Origin: CF-46 sp963760735
GTDB taxonomy: Bacteria > Chloroflexota > Limnocylindria > Limnocylindrales > CSP1-4
Reading direction: 5' to 3'
DNA: 64,000 bases
Assembly: GCA_963760735.1 (NCBI GenBank)
Contig: CAVXEB010000004.1
Coordinates: 1,984,001 to 2,048,000, forward strand
Position numbers and translations under genes: made by a program
The notes under the pieces: generated by a model
Databases searched by the model: none
What the model was told of the DNA's origin: nothing
Seen by the model: the letters and a program-made list of their open reading frames with translations, nothing else
Part shown: positions 1-8,294 of the stretch, piece after piece
Position numbering within the stretch: the stretch's first letter is position 1
How the letters are laid out: each line of letters starts with the position of its first letter

Positions 1-1210
1 CCGCCCCGGGTCCCGGCTCCGGCTCGGCGTGGAGCCCCGCGATCGACGTCCCGGCCGCCAGCCCGCGGCCGAACGCCAGGACCCGGAACCGGCCCATCGC
101 CGCCGGGTCGATCATCCGGACGAGGGCCGATCGTGCCTCGAGATACGACTGCATCGTCGCGCCGGGCCGGGTCTGCTCGGCGACCAGCAGCTCACCCGCA
201 CCGAGGCGCGCGAGGAAGGAATCCTGCGTCGTCGTCCCGAGGTGCTCGAGGCCCGCACCCTCCGCGGCGCGAGAGACGGCAGTGACGTCGACGTGCGCGG
301 TCAGGTCCTGTCGCCCGATGGCAACGTACGGATCGTCACCGACCCGGTGGCCACGGTAGGCGGCGAGCGTCCCTGCCGCGCGCCGCTTCGGATCGTAGAG
401 CTCCGTGGCCGGATACCCGTAATCGATCAGGAGCAGGACGCCGCTCCGCATGCCCTCGGCGGCGCGGACCACCCAGTCGTCCGTCGCGAGGCAGATCTCC
501 GCCCGTTGCCCGTCGACGAGTTCGACGCCGTCCTTCGCCAGTCGCTCAGCCAGGCCGGGTGTCGACGCCTCCGTCTCGACGTCGGTCAGGCTCTCATCGT
601 CGGCGAGCCCGACCCGGACTTCGAGCAGCGCCGCGCCGCGCTGGACCACGCGATGGGTGGGCAGCGCGTCGAGCACCTCGTTCGCGATCGCCAGCCCGTC
701 GATCGGGCTGCCGTCGTCGGGCGAGACCGTCACCGTCCCGGGCGGGAGTGCGACCGCCGCGATCCGGTCGCGGACCGCGGAGACACGGCGCATGTCGACC
801 TCGTCGACGAGGTACTGCACGTTGCGCGGCGGAGGGCCGCCGGTCGACGCCTGTTCCCTCCGGAGGAGCGTCTCGACGAGGGGCGCCGCCAGCGCACCCT
901 CGCCGGCTCCGGACTCGCGGATCGTGAACGTCGATGGCGAGCCGAGCTCGGCATGGACGCTCGCCGCGAACCGGGCGAGCGCCCGACCGAAGATCGGATG
1001 GGCCTCGGGCGCGGTCAGGAAGTCGCCCGCGCGCCCGGGCCTCGCGGCGGACGATCGGTAGTAGCCGCGCGTCGGGTCGTACAGCGCGATCTCCATGAAC
1101 CGGGCGAACGTCAACGGGCCGTCGCGACGGATCTCGGCCCGCAGGGTCTCCATCAGCGCCGGGTCCGACGGCACATCCGCCGGCGGTCCGGGGACGCGCT
1201 TCAGGTCCAC
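1..1210 (-). CDS. MidA/NDUFAF7-type SAM-dependent methyltransferase (C-terminus off window)
   Basis: The GTG start overlaps the TGA of the upstream gene, and the frame stays open for 403 codons to the left edge. I read the DUF185/MidA signature segments in order: an N-terminal RDGPLTFARFMEIALYDP block, GDFLTAPEAHPIFG, ESGAGEGAL (SAM-binding glycine loop), VDEVDMRR, IANEVLDALPTHR and LLIDYGYPATELYDP, then GRQDLTAHVDVTA near the end. Family members are class I methyltransferases; the mitochondrial homologue methylates an arginine of complex I, and bacterial substrates are largely unknown. The last visible residues look close to the usual C-terminus, so little is probably missing. It sits in an operon with the gene at 1201-2256. 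Confidence 0.85.
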   Translation of the reverse strand, partial: MDLKRVPGPPADVPSDPALMETLRAEIRRDGPLTFARFMEIALYDPTRGYYRSSAARPGRAGDFLTAPEAHPIFGRALARFAASVHAELGSPSTFTIRESGAGEGALAAPLVETLLRREQASTGGPPPRNVQYLVDEVDMRRVSAVRDRIAAVALPPGTVTVSPDDGSPIDGLAIANEVLDALPTHRVVQRGAALLEVRVGLADDESLTDVETEASTPGLAERLAKDGVELVDGQRAEICLATDDWVVRAAEGMRSGVLLLIDYGYPATELYDPKRRAAGTLAAYRGHRVGDDPYVAIGRQDLTAHVDVTAVSRAAEGAGLEHLGTTTQDSFLARLGAGELLVAEQTRPGATMQSYLEARSALVRMIDPAAMGRFRVLAFGRGLAAGTSIAGLHAEPEPGPGA

Positions 1211-2256
1211 GACGGATCCGTTCGCAGTGCGAGACGAAGGCCCGGCCCGACGAGCGTGTGCCCGCCCAGCGCGACCGGGATCGGGGCGTCCCGCGCGGAC
1301 GAGGTCAGCGCCCGCAGCCAGGGATCGACGATCCGCTCGGGCAGGAGGAGGTCGCTCGCGAACCGGTCCTCGGCGACGGGCCAACCGCGCTCGTCCGCGC
1401 CGAATCGGTGGGCCAGGAGCACGCGAGTGTCGATGAGCGCCGCGTCGGCCAGCTCCGCCAGCCGCGACCCGAGGGCGTCCGGGCCGTCGCGGTCGAGGAT
1501 GAGGCCGATGCTGGACCGGACCGGCCGCTGGCTGTCGACGCGCGTCCGGAATCCGCGTTCCTCGACGAGCGCCCGGGTCCGCGAGTGGGTCGACCGCTCC
1601 AGCCAGGCGAGCCCGGCGGCCGACGCGCGACCGGCGACAAGCAGCTCGCGGGTCGGGTCGAGGCTCACGCGCGCGACGTCGGCGAGCGCGGACCGGACGG
1701 GAGCGACGTCGATCCCTGCGCGAGCGAGGATTCCACTGGTCGGCCCTGGATCGGCCAGCAACGCGTCCAGCGGCGAGTCGAGATCCACCTGGAGCCGCCA
1801 CCGTCGGTGGAGGTCGTCGACACGGACGCCGACCCGTTCGAGCCAGCGCGGCAGGCCGTTGTCGGTGGCGACGTCCGGCAGCGACCGGAGCGGACGAGCG
1901 CCCGCGATCGCGACCACGTCCGCCGAGTAGCGGTTGTTCGCGAGGGCGCGACCCGCCGGTCCAGCCGCCGCCTCGACGAACGCCCGTCCGTCCCGGGTCG
2001 TGGCCAGCGGGATGCTGCCCGAGCCGAGGACGATCAGGCCGTCGAGGCCTGGGTCTGCGGCGATCGATCGGACCCGCCCCCCGAACGTCTCGCCTTCGCC
2101 CAGGTCGTCGACGATCGTCGGCGATGCGCCAAGCGCCTGGAACGACGCCGCGTGGCGCGCGGCGAGCCGTTCGCGGATCGCGGCGAACGTCGTCGTGAGC
2201 GGCCCGGCGTTCGGCTCCGCTCCTGGGTGGAAGATGATGGCCGCGACGGATGCCAC
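1201..2256 (-). CDS. uncharacterised protein, possibly nucleotidyltransferase-like
   Basis: A 351-residue protein I cannot assign. The N-terminal third has an alternating strand/helix pattern with VASVAAIIFHPG, DGLIVLGSGSIPL and later DNGLPRWL, which faintly resembles a Rossmann or GT-A nucleotidyltransferase core; this is weak. The second half is leucine/arginine rich without a recognised motif. The GTG at 2256 is preferred over an in-frame upstream start because a -10-like TAGACT lies 7 bases before it, a leaderless arrangement seen elsewhere in the window. Its stop overlaps the start of the MidA-type gene by 10 bases, so the two are probably co-transcribed. It diverges from folK. Confidence 0.6.
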   Translation of the reverse strand: MASVAAIIFHPGAEPNAGPLTTTFAAIRERLAARHAASFQALGASPTIVDDLGEGETFGGRVRSIAADPGLDGLIVLGSGSIPLATTRDGRAFVEAAAGPAGRALANNRYSADVVAIAGARPLRSLPDVATDNGLPRWLERVGVRVDDLHRRWRLQVDLDSPLDALLADPGPTSGILARAGIDVAPVRSALADVARVSLDPTRELLVAGRASAAGLAWLERSTHSRTRALVEERGFRTRVDSQRPVRSSIGLILDRDGPDALGSRLAELADAALIDTRVLLAHRFGADERGWPVAEDRFASDLLLPERIVDPWLRALTSSARDAPIPVALGGHTLVGPGLRLALRTDPSWT

Positions 2257-2263
2257 GGAGGCG

Positions 2264-2269
2264 AGTCTA
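2264..2269 (-). promoter_or_regulatory. -10 box of a leaderless promoter
   Basis: TAGACT read on the minus strand, 7 bases upstream of the GTG at 2256. Confidence 0.45.
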
Positions 2270-2290
2270 GCGAGCGGAGGACAGCTGAAC

Positions 2291-2902
2291 GTGCGCACGG
2301 TCCGCGCCTATATCGGGCTCGGGGCGAACCTCGGCGACGCAGCCGGGACGATCGCGAAGGGAATCCGCGCCCTCGCGATCCTGCCGGGCGTCCGGCTCCG
2401 CTCGGTCTCGCGCCTGTACGCGACGGAGCCCGTCGGCGTGACCGACCAACCGTGGTTCCGGAACGCGGTCGTCGCCCTGGACGTCCCGGCCGGCCCGGAT
2501 CCGGCGACGGGCGCGATCGCATTGCTCGTGGCGCTCAAGCAGCTCGAGCGGGCGTTCGGGCGGCAGGAGCGGGAGCGCTGGGGTCCACGCGAGCTCGATC
2601 TGGACCTCCTCGTCTTCGGCCGGGCGCGACTTGCGATCGACCGGCCGCCGGAGGGCGTGTCCCTCGACCCGGGCAAGGCCGACCGGCTCCTCGTCGTGCC
2701 CCATCGGGATGCCGCCGAGCGGCTGTTCGTCCTCGCTCCGCTCGCCGACATCGCGCCGGGCCTGGTGCCACCGGGGTGGACGGAGACGGTCGCGACGGCC
2801 GCCGATCGCCGGCGGCGCGACCAGGACCCGGACACCGTCCGGCCGGTCGCGACCTGGGACGGGCCGGCGTCCACCTGGCAATCGCTCGAGGAGACGGGTT
2901 AG
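2291..2902 (+). CDS. folK: 2-amino-4-hydroxy-6-hydroxymethyldihydropteridine pyrophosphokinase
   Basis: HPPK transfers pyrophosphate from ATP to 6-hydroxymethyl-dihydropterin in folate synthesis. The 203-residue protein opens with VRTVRAYIGLGANLGD and contains SRLYATEPVGVTDQPWFRNA and the hallmark GPRELDLDLLVFG (metal-binding Asp pair), then VPHRDAAERLFVLAPLADI. The GTG at 2291 starts right at the conserved beta strand and has GGAGG at 2276-2280. A much longer upstream reading frame exists but is antisense to the neighbouring gene. The TAG stop shares bases with the stop of the convergent GNAT gene. No folP or folB is seen nearby. Confidence 0.93.
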   Translation: MRTVRAYIGLGANLGDAAGTIAKGIRALAILPGVRLRSVSRLYATEPVGVTDQPWFRNAVVALDVPAGPDPATGAIALLVALKQLERAFGRQERERWGPRELDLDLLVFGRARLAIDRPPEGVSLDPGKADRLLVVPHRDAAERLFVLAPLADIAPGLVPPGWTETVATAADRRRRDQDPDTVRPVATWDGPASTWQSLEETG

Positions 2903-3420
2903 TCGGGCGGGTCGATCACCCAGTCGTTGCAGGTCATCCAGTGGCCCTTCGGGTACTCGTACTCGCTCGACCCGAGGAGGCGCATGCCGACCTTCCGGCA
3001 GATCGCGTTCGAGGCTTCGTTCGCGACGTTCGGGTAGGCGTGGACCGGGCGGGAACGAGCCGCCCATGCGGCGTCGATCGCGAGCCGGGTCGCGGCGCTC
3101 GCAATCCCGCGTCCGCGACGCTCGGGCAGCACGTACCAGCCCGTCTCCCAGACCACGGTTCCGTTACCCTCCGTCTGCTCCCAGTACCCGACGGAGCCGG
3201 CGGGAACCCGGTTCGGACCCGCCTCGATGACGAACATCGCGCCCTTGGACGGGTCCGTCATTGCGAGATATCGCTGATGGCGTCGCGCGATCTGCCCGTC
3301 GCTCTCGGGTCCGCCGAGGTGCTCGGTCGAGGCCGGGTCCTTCAGGAACCGTTGCTGGATCCAGAGGTCGTCGTCCGCGTACGGCCGGAGGACCACGTCG
3401 AGTGCCGGTCCGGCGTTCAC
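2899..3420 (-). CDS. GNAT family N-acetyltransferase
   Basis: A 173-residue acetyltransferase of the GCN5 fold (RimJ/RimL-like subgroup). Visible: the N-terminal VVLRPYADDDLW strand-helix, GSVGYWE and ETGWYVLPERRGRGIASAAT, where the ERRGRGIA part is the acetyl-CoA pyrophosphate loop (Q/RxxGxG/A). A C-terminal segment, HAYPNVANEASNAICRKVGM, is typical of the family. The GTG start gives a 4-base GTGA overlap with the upstream peptidase gene, so the two are translationally coupled. Its TAA shares bases with the folK stop in convergent orientation. The substrate cannot be predicted. Confidence 0.85.
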   Translation of the reverse strand: MNAGPALDVVLRPYADDDLWIQQRFLKDPASTEHLGGPESDGQIARRHQRYLAMTDPSKGAMFVIEAGPNRVPAGSVGYWEQTEGNGTVVWETGWYVLPERRGRGIASAATRLAIDAAWAARSRPVHAYPNVANEASNAICRKVGMRLLGSSEYEYPKGHWMTCNDWVIDPPD

Positions 3421-4136
3421 GCCCCGAGGGACCGCGTGTCCAGCGGCGTCTCGGTCGCGCCGCCGGCGCCGTCCGGCTCGACCCGCCAGGCGCCCGCAGC
3501 CGGGTCGGAGGTGACGACCTCGACGAGCTCGCGGTCGTGGAAGACCAGCGCGGCGCCGTCGTCGACGGCGTAGCCCGCCGGCAGGGTGCCGTCCGCGACG
3601 AGCCCGAGGTAGAGCGGCCGCCGCTGCGGCTCGCCGTGGTAGTGCGGGGTCAGGCTGCCGTCGAGCAACCCGAGCCCGCCATGGAGCGGCCGGAGCGTCG
3701 GGCCGAACGAATCGGTCGTGCAGGACTCGAACCAGCAGATCGCCCCGGCCGACATCCCGGCCATCACGACGCCGTCGTTCCAGGCGGCGCGGAGGACCCG
3801 GTCGAGCCCGTGGAGCCGCCACAGGGCGAGGAGGTTGGCCGTGTTGCCGCCGGTCACGTAGACCGCGTCCTGACCGGACACGAGCCCGGCGACGTCGTCG
3901 GCAGAGCGCACGAACAGCCCGAGGACGCTCGTCTCGGCCTTCGGCGCAAACAGCCGCTCGAAGTCCGCGATCAGCTCCGGGTCGTCCGCCGTTGCGGTCG
4001 GGATCAGGCAGATCCGCGGCCGGTCGCGCCCGGACCGCTGCCGGGCGAGTGCGAGCACGTGGTCGTCGAGCAGCGGGTTGTCCGGCTCCATCTGGAACCC
4101 GCCGCCGCCCATCGCGACGATCGTGCGGACGGTCAT
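3417..4136 (-). CDS. peptidase E-like serine hydrolase (family S51)
   Basis: A 239-residue class I glutamine-amidotransferase-like hydrolase of the dipeptidase E/cyanophycinase family. The nucleophile elbow GMSAGAICWF carries the catalytic Ser, and YVTGGNTANLL is the conserved loop before it; the opening MTVRTIVAMGGGGFQM is typical of the Gram-positive PepE subgroup. Characterised members cleave Asp-X dipeptides. The cytoplasmic location is inferred from the lack of a signal peptide. It lies 13 bases downstream of glpX and overlaps the GNAT gene by 4 bases, so glpX, this gene and the GNAT gene look like one transcript. Confidence 0.85.
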   Translation of the reverse strand: MTVRTIVAMGGGGFQMEPDNPLLDDHVLALARQRSGRDRPRICLIPTATADDPELIADFERLFAPKAETSVLGLFVRSADDVAGLVSGQDAVYVTGGNTANLLALWRLHGLDRVLRAAWNDGVVMAGMSAGAICWFESCTTDSFGPTLRPLHGGLGLLDGSLTPHYHGEPQRRPLYLGLVADGTLPAGYAVDDGAALVFHDRELVEVVTSDPAAGAWRVEPDGAGGATETPLDTRSLGA

Positions 4137-4149
4137 CCGCGGCTGCGGC

Positions 4150-5136
4150 TCATAGCCGGACGGACGGGGGCCGATCCCGGTCGAACATGTGGACCGTGTC
4201 GACGAACCGGACCTGCTTGGTCTGGTAGCCCATCACGAGCGAGTGGGTCCGGGCGCCGCCGCCGAAGAAGCGGACGCCTTCGAGGAGGTCGCCGGCCGTG
4301 ACCCCGGTAGCCGAGAACACGAGGTTCTCGCCGGGCGCGAGGTCCTCGGTGTGGTAGACCCGGTCCTCGTCGCCGTGACCCATCGACGCACCGCGGGCCC
4401 GTTCCTGGTCGCTGCGGTAGCGGAACCGGGCCTGGATCTCGCCGCCGAGGCAGCGCAGGGCGGCGGCGGTGATGACGCCCTCCGGAGCGCCGCCGATGCC
4501 CATCACGGCGTGGACGCCGGTGCCCGACACCGCGGTCGAGATCGCCGCCGACAGGTCGCCGTCGCTGATCAGCTGGATCCTCGCGCCCGCCGCCCGGACC
4601 TCGGCGATCAGCGCGTCGTGGCGCGGCCGCTCGAGGATGACGACGGTGATGTCGCGGACGGTCCGGCCTAGGGCGGCGGCGATCCGCCGGAGGTTCTCGG
4701 TCGGGCTCTCCCGGATGTCGACCGTGCCCGCCGCCACGGGTCCGACGCAGAGCTTCTCGAGATAGGTGTCGGGGGCATGGACGAGCCCGCCCTTCTCCGA
4801 GGCGGCAAGGACGGTGATCGCCCCTGCCTGGCCGTGGGCGACGAGGTTCGTGCCCTCGAGGGGGTCGACGGCAATGTCGATCTCGGGGTTGTCCTCGACC
4901 CCCGCCGGCGTCCGGCGTCCGACCGGCTCGCCGATCCAGAGCATCGGCGCCTCGTCGCGCTCGCCCTCGCCGATCACGATCCGCCCGGCGAACTCGATCT
5001 CGTCCATCGTCTGGCGCATCGCCTCGACGGCCGCCCGATCGGCCTCGTCCTTCTCGCCGCGGCCCATGAAGCGAGCGCTCGCGAGCGCTGCCGCCTCGGT
5101 GACCCGGACCATCTCGAGCGCGAGCAGCTGCTCCAT
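4150..5136 (-). CDS. glpX: class II fructose-1,6-bisphosphatase
   Basis: Hydrolyses fructose-1,6-bisphosphate to fructose-6-phosphate in gluconeogenesis; GlpX enzymes are Li-sensitive, Mn/Mg-dependent phosphatases. The 328-residue length matches the family. Motifs: IVIGEGERDEAPML (metal-ligand Glu), DPLEGTNL (the metal/phosphate signature), LISDGDLSAAI, GIGGAPEG and EDLAPGENLVFSATG. No class I FBPase is visible in the window. A TAGGCT hexamer sits 6 bases before the ATG, suggesting leaderless translation. A 147-base gap separates it from purH upstream, so it likely has its own promoter. Confidence 0.94.
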   Translation of the reverse strand: MEQLLALEMVRVTEAAALASARFMGRGEKDEADRAAVEAMRQTMDEIEFAGRIVIGEGERDEAPMLWIGEPVGRRTPAGVEDNPEIDIAVDPLEGTNLVAHGQAGAITVLAASEKGGLVHAPDTYLEKLCVGPVAAGTVDIRESPTENLRRIAAALGRTVRDITVVILERPRHDALIAEVRAAGARIQLISDGDLSAAISTAVSGTGVHAVMGIGGAPEGVITAAALRCLGGEIQARFRYRSDQERARGASMGHGDEDRVYHTEDLAPGENLVFSATGVTAGDLLEGVRFFGGGARTHSLVMGYQTKQVRFVDTVHMFDRDRPPSVRL

Positions 5137-5142
5137 CGCCTG

Positions 5143-5148
5143 AGCCTA
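5143..5148 (-). promoter_or_regulatory. -10 box of a leaderless glpX promoter
   Basis: TAGGCT on the minus strand, 6 bases from the glpX ATG. The gap behind it (to 5283) also holds a small hairpin near 5200-5220 (CGCAC-loop-GTGCG) that could end purH transcription. Confidence 0.45.
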
Positions 5149-5283
5149 CACGGAGGCGCTCAGGTGGTGTGGCCGCAAGGCGGACGCGAGCACGCGAGCG
5201 AGCGCACTTCGGCGTGCGTGAGCGAGCGTGCGGAGTGTCCAACGCAGCGGACGCGCCGCATGGGCGCCTCCCGCCGACGCAGG

Positions 5284-6831
5284 CTAGTGACGAAAGTGCC
5301 TGGTCCCCGTGAAGACCATCGCGAGGTGGTGTCGATCGGCGACCTCGATCGCCATCTCGTCGCGGATCGACCCGCCCGGTTGGATGATCGCGGTGACGCC
5401 GGCCGTCGCCGCCAGCTGGATGCCGTCGGGGAACGGGAAGTACGCGTCGCTCGCCATGACCGCGGTCTTTGCCCGGTCGCCGGCCCGGCGGACGGCGATC
5501 TCGACCGAGACCTGGCGGCTGGCCTGCGCCGCCCCGATCCCGATCGTCGCGCCGTTGCGCGCCAGGACGATCGCGTTCGACCGGACGTGGCAGACCGTGC
5601 GCCAGGCGAAGAGAAGGTCGTTGAGCTCATCGAGCGTCGGCCGGCGGCGCGTCACGACCTGGAGCCGGCCGCGGTCGAGCCCGACCTCGTCGAGGCTCTC
5701 GACGAGGAGGCCGCCCGCGATCCGCTTGAAGTCGAGGCTCGCGATCCCGTAGTCGCGCATCCCCTCGGTCGGGTCGGGCGGCACCGCGAGGATCTCGAGG
5801 CCGGCCTTCGCCTTCAGGATGCCGAGCGCCGCCTGGCTGTAGGCCGGCGCGACGACGGCCTCGTAGCTGTTCGCCGCGATCTCGCGAGCGGTCGAGCCGT
5901 CGAGCTCGCGGTTGACGCCGACGATCCCTCCGAACGCGGCGACCGAGTCGGTCTCGAGCGCATGCCGGTAGGCCTCGACGAGCTCGTCCCCGGACGCGAC
6001 GCCGACCGGATCGGTGTGCTTGACGATCGCGACCGTCGGCGCCGTGAAGTCGCGGGCGATCCGGTAGGCGGTGTCGAGGTCCAGGTAGTTGTTGAACGAC
6101 GGCCGTTCGCCGCGGATCTGGGTCGCGTCGGCGAGGGTCCCGCTACGATGGGTCGTCTCGCGATAGAACGCTGCCCGCTGGTGAGGGTTCTCGCCGTAGC
6201 GCAGGTCGTCGACCTTCTCGAGGACCATCGCGAGCCGGTTGGGGAACGTCGTGTTCGAGATCTGGTTGAGGTAGGCCGCGATTTCCGCGTAGTAGGCTGC
6301 CACGATCCCGAACGATTCCGCTGCCAGCTTCGCCCGCAGCTCCGCGCTCACGGCATGGTGGCGCCGGAGCTCCGTCACGAGCTTCCCGTAGTGCTCCGGG
6401 CTGCCGACCGCGGCAACCCCGGCAGCGTTCCGCGCCGCCGCCCCGAGGAGTGCCGCGCCGCCGACGTCGATCATCTCGATCGCCTCGTCGATGCCGACGA
6501 GCTGGGCGCCGACCGCGGGGGCGAACGGGGCGACGTTGACGACGACGATGTCGATCGGGCCGATGCCCTGGGTCGCGAGCTCGGCCATCTGGGCCTCGAC
6601 ATCGCGGCGGGCGAGGATGCCCGCGTAGACCGCGGGATGGAACGTCTTGACCTGGCCGCCGATCAGGGCCGGAAGGCCGGTGAGGTCCGAGACGGAGCCG
6701 ACCTCGATGCCGTCTGCGGCGAGGTGCTCGCGGGTGCCGTCGGTGGCGTAGACCTCGATGTCGAGGGCGAGGAGATCGCGTGCCAGGGTCGCGATCCCGT
6801 CGCGGTTGGCGACCGACAGCAGGGCTCGCAC
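5284..6831 (-). CDS. purH: bifunctional AICAR transformylase / IMP cyclohydrolase
   Basis: Carries out the last two steps of purine synthesis, AICAR to FAICAR to IMP. The 515 residues match the family length. The MGS-like cyclohydrolase domain (about residues 1-190) contains GGQVKTFHPAVYAGILARRD; the transformylase domain contains RYGENPHQRAAFY, EIAANSYEAVVAPAYS, DLLFAWRTVCHVRSNAIVLA and AYFPFPDGI. The usual KHxNPCG-type loop reads KHTDPVGVA here, a conservative variant. GTG start with GGAGGAGGG about 9 bases upstream. Divergent from the gene at 7004, with overlapping -10 boxes between them. No other pur genes are adjacent. Confidence 0.95.
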   Translation of the reverse strand: MRALLSVANRDGIATLARDLLALDIEVYATDGTREHLAADGIEVGSVSDLTGLPALIGGQVKTFHPAVYAGILARRDVEAQMAELATQGIGPIDIVVVNVAPFAPAVGAQLVGIDEAIEMIDVGGAALLGAAARNAAGVAAVGSPEHYGKLVTELRRHHAVSAELRAKLAAESFGIVAAYYAEIAAYLNQISNTTFPNRLAMVLEKVDDLRYGENPHQRAAFYRETTHRSGTLADATQIRGERPSFNNYLDLDTAYRIARDFTAPTVAIVKHTDPVGVASGDELVEAYRHALETDSVAAFGGIVGVNRELDGSTAREIAANSYEAVVAPAYSQAALGILKAKAGLEILAVPPDPTEGMRDYGIASLDFKRIAGGLLVESLDEVGLDRGRLQVVTRRRPTLDELNDLLFAWRTVCHVRSNAIVLARNGATIGIGAAQASRQVSVEIAVRRAGDRAKTAVMASDAYFPFPDGIQLAATAGVTAIIQPGGSIRDEMAIEVADRHHLAMVFTGTRHFRH

Positions 6832-6891
6832 CCGGGTCTTCCCTCCTCCGACGCGAGGGGCCGCGGACGCGACACGCTCGTCTCGCGGCCG

Positions 6892-6899
6892 AGTATAAC
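6892..6899. promoter_or_regulatory. overlapping divergent -10 boxes
   Basis: On the minus strand TATACT (6897-6892) could serve purH, leaving a 55-60 base leader. On the plus strand TATAAC (6894-6899) could serve the membrane protein gene at 7004. -35 matches are poor on both strands. Confidence 0.4.
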
Positions 6900-7003
6900 G
6901 CGGCTCATGGCATACTCCGAGACCGGTGCCGGCCGGGATCCGGAGCCACCGTCAAGGGCCGTGCGGCGACGCCGGCCGGACCCCATCGCAGTGAGGACCG
7001 ATC

Positions 7004-7486
7004 GTGCGCCTGCTTCCCTGGGAATACCTCTTCACCCGGTTCAGCGTGCACACGTTCCCCGATCTCTACACGCCGATGTGGGTCGCCGCGCTTGCTCTCC
7101 TCGTCATCCTCGTCGTCCTCTACAACGTCAGGACGCGGGCGCTCCACCGCCACGCGGTCTACCTCGACATGTGGGAGTGGCTGCTCTGGACGGGGATCTC
7201 GCTGTTCGGGCTGATCCTCGTCGCGGCCGGCTTCAACTTCTACCTGATCGTCCTCCTCGTGATCCTGATCACGGGCCTCACGGTGCTGGCCTGGATCCGG
7301 TTCATCCGGTTCCCGCCGCTGTTCGAGGCGTATGAGCAGCGGATGGCGAAGCAGCGCTACTTCACCCGCTCGAAGTTCGCCCATCCCGAGGCGACGATCC
7401 GCCCGAAGGGCACGAGCAGCAAGACGGCCACGGGTGGGGCCGCGACGAAGCGGGCCCGCAACAGCAAGAACCGCAAGCGCCGCTGA
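7004..7486 (+). CDS. uncharacterised membrane protein with basic tail
   Basis: 160 residues. Two or three hydrophobic helices are visible (about residues 24-40, WVAALALLVILVVLYNV; then two back to back, about 55-95), followed by the amphipathic FIRFPPLFEAYEQRMAKQRYF and a strongly basic, Ser/Thr-rich tail ending ARNSKNRKRR. No catalytic motif is seen. GTG start with a purine-rich AGTGAGGA upstream. Probably an inner-membrane protein with a cytosolic nucleic-acid- or ribosome-facing tail; that is inference. It precedes the cupin gene by 35 bases and may be co-transcribed. Confidence 0.7.
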   Translation: MRLLPWEYLFTRFSVHTFPDLYTPMWVAALALLVILVVLYNVRTRALHRHAVYLDMWEWLLWTGISLFGLILVAAGFNFYLIVLLVILITGLTVLAWIRFIRFPPLFEAYEQRMAKQRYFTRSKFAHPEATIRPKGTSSKTATGGAATKRARNSKNRKRR

Positions 7487-7521
7487 GCTGGCGCGAGCAC
7501 GAAGGGCGAGGACCCACCGGG

Positions 7522-7998
7522 ATGCCGATCGAGATCCGCCGGTTCGGGGTCGGCCATCGGCGGAAGGACGGACCGCCCGGCACGACCGGGGTGACCGGCC
7601 AGGTCATCCACAGCGACGGCCGCGGCGTGATCAGCGAGCTCGCGTTCGCCCGGAACGGACGGATCGAGCCGCACACGAACCCGAACACGACCTGGTTCAT
7701 CGTGATCGAGGGTGGCGGCTGGGTCGTCGTCGACGATGAGCCGCTCCGGGTCGCCGCCGGCGAGGCCGTCCTGTGGCCCGCCGACATTCCCCATGGCGCG
7801 TGGGCCGATCACGGCCACATGCGCGCATTCACCGTCGAGTTCGCCGGACCCGACGACACCCGTGTCAGCCCGCTGATCGTGGGCGCGACGGCGGTCGAGA
7901 TCGGGCCGGGCGATCCGCATGTGGAGCGCGGCGAGGGCTCGCTCCGCGGCGACGGCCCGCAGCCGTTGCCCGACCCGGACGCCGGCGAGCCCCACTAG
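7522..7998 (+). CDS. cupin-domain protein
   Basis: A 158-residue single-domain cupin. The beta-barrel core is visible from ISELAFARNGRIEPHTNPN (motif 1, a metal-type His) through WFIVIEGGGWVVVDDEPLRV to AAGEAVLWPADIPHGAWAD (motif 2, PxxxxHG). The remaining 45 residues are Gly/Pro rich and probably disordered. Cupins of this size are often small-molecule sensors or isomerases; the substrate is not predictable. Convergent with the small gene at 8041. Confidence 0.8.
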   Translation: MPIEIRRFGVGHRRKDGPPGTTGVTGQVIHSDGRGVISELAFARNGRIEPHTNPNTTWFIVIEGGGWVVVDDEPLRVAAGEAVLWPADIPHGAWADHGHMRAFTVEFAGPDDTRVSPLIVGATAVEIGPGDPHVERGEGSLRGDGPQPLPDPDAGEPH

Positions 7999-8040
7999 CC
8001 GGACGTCGCGCCGGTCACGGCCGGTCGATCGATCGGTCCG

Positions 8041-8208
8041 TCAGGCGCCGTGATCCCAGACCGTGCCGCGGCCCTGGTCGCTGCCGTCGTTGCGGGGCCA
8101 GAGCCCGTAGCGCGGATCCGCCTTCGCGTTGCGGCCGACCGCCTCGATGATCCAAGCCAGCGCACCGATGATCCCGACGGCGACTCCGAGCGCGAACGCC
8201 CTCACCAT
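8041..8208 (-). CDS. 55-residue single-helix membrane peptide
   Basis: A small gene with a strong ribosome site (GGGAGGAAACG directly before ATG). The product begins MVRAFALGVAVGIIGALAWI (one transmembrane helix, residues 3-21), continues IEAVGRNAKADPRYG and ends in a polar tail with DGSDQGRGTVWDHGA. Third-position GC is high, as expected for coding sequence here. It lies 86 bases downstream of the Nudix gene on the same strand and could be the last gene of the heat-shock transcript. Function unknown. Confidence 0.6.
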   Translation of the reverse strand: MVRAFALGVAVGIIGALAWIIEAVGRNAKADPRYGLWPRNDGSDQGRGTVWDHGA

Positions 8209-8294
8209 CGTTTCCTCCCGGTCCGGCCGACCCCGGGCGGGCGGCCCGTGCCTTCACCCTCGGCGGCGTTCGTTTGCGGGGTCTTGCCGTCCCG

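Noticed and set aside
29..1930. Long plus-strand open frame of about 633 codons
   Set aside because: It is codon-register antisense to the MidA-type and adjacent minus-strand genes. Its translation is Arg/Pro/Ala rich with no domain; GC-rich antisense frames stay open by chance.
4777..7335. Plus-strand frame of about 850 codons over glpX and purH
   Set aside because: Antisense to two well-identified genes. A TATAAC 7 bases before an ATG at 6907 in this frame is eye-catching, but the frame then overlaps the membrane-protein gene out of phase with no coherent protein.
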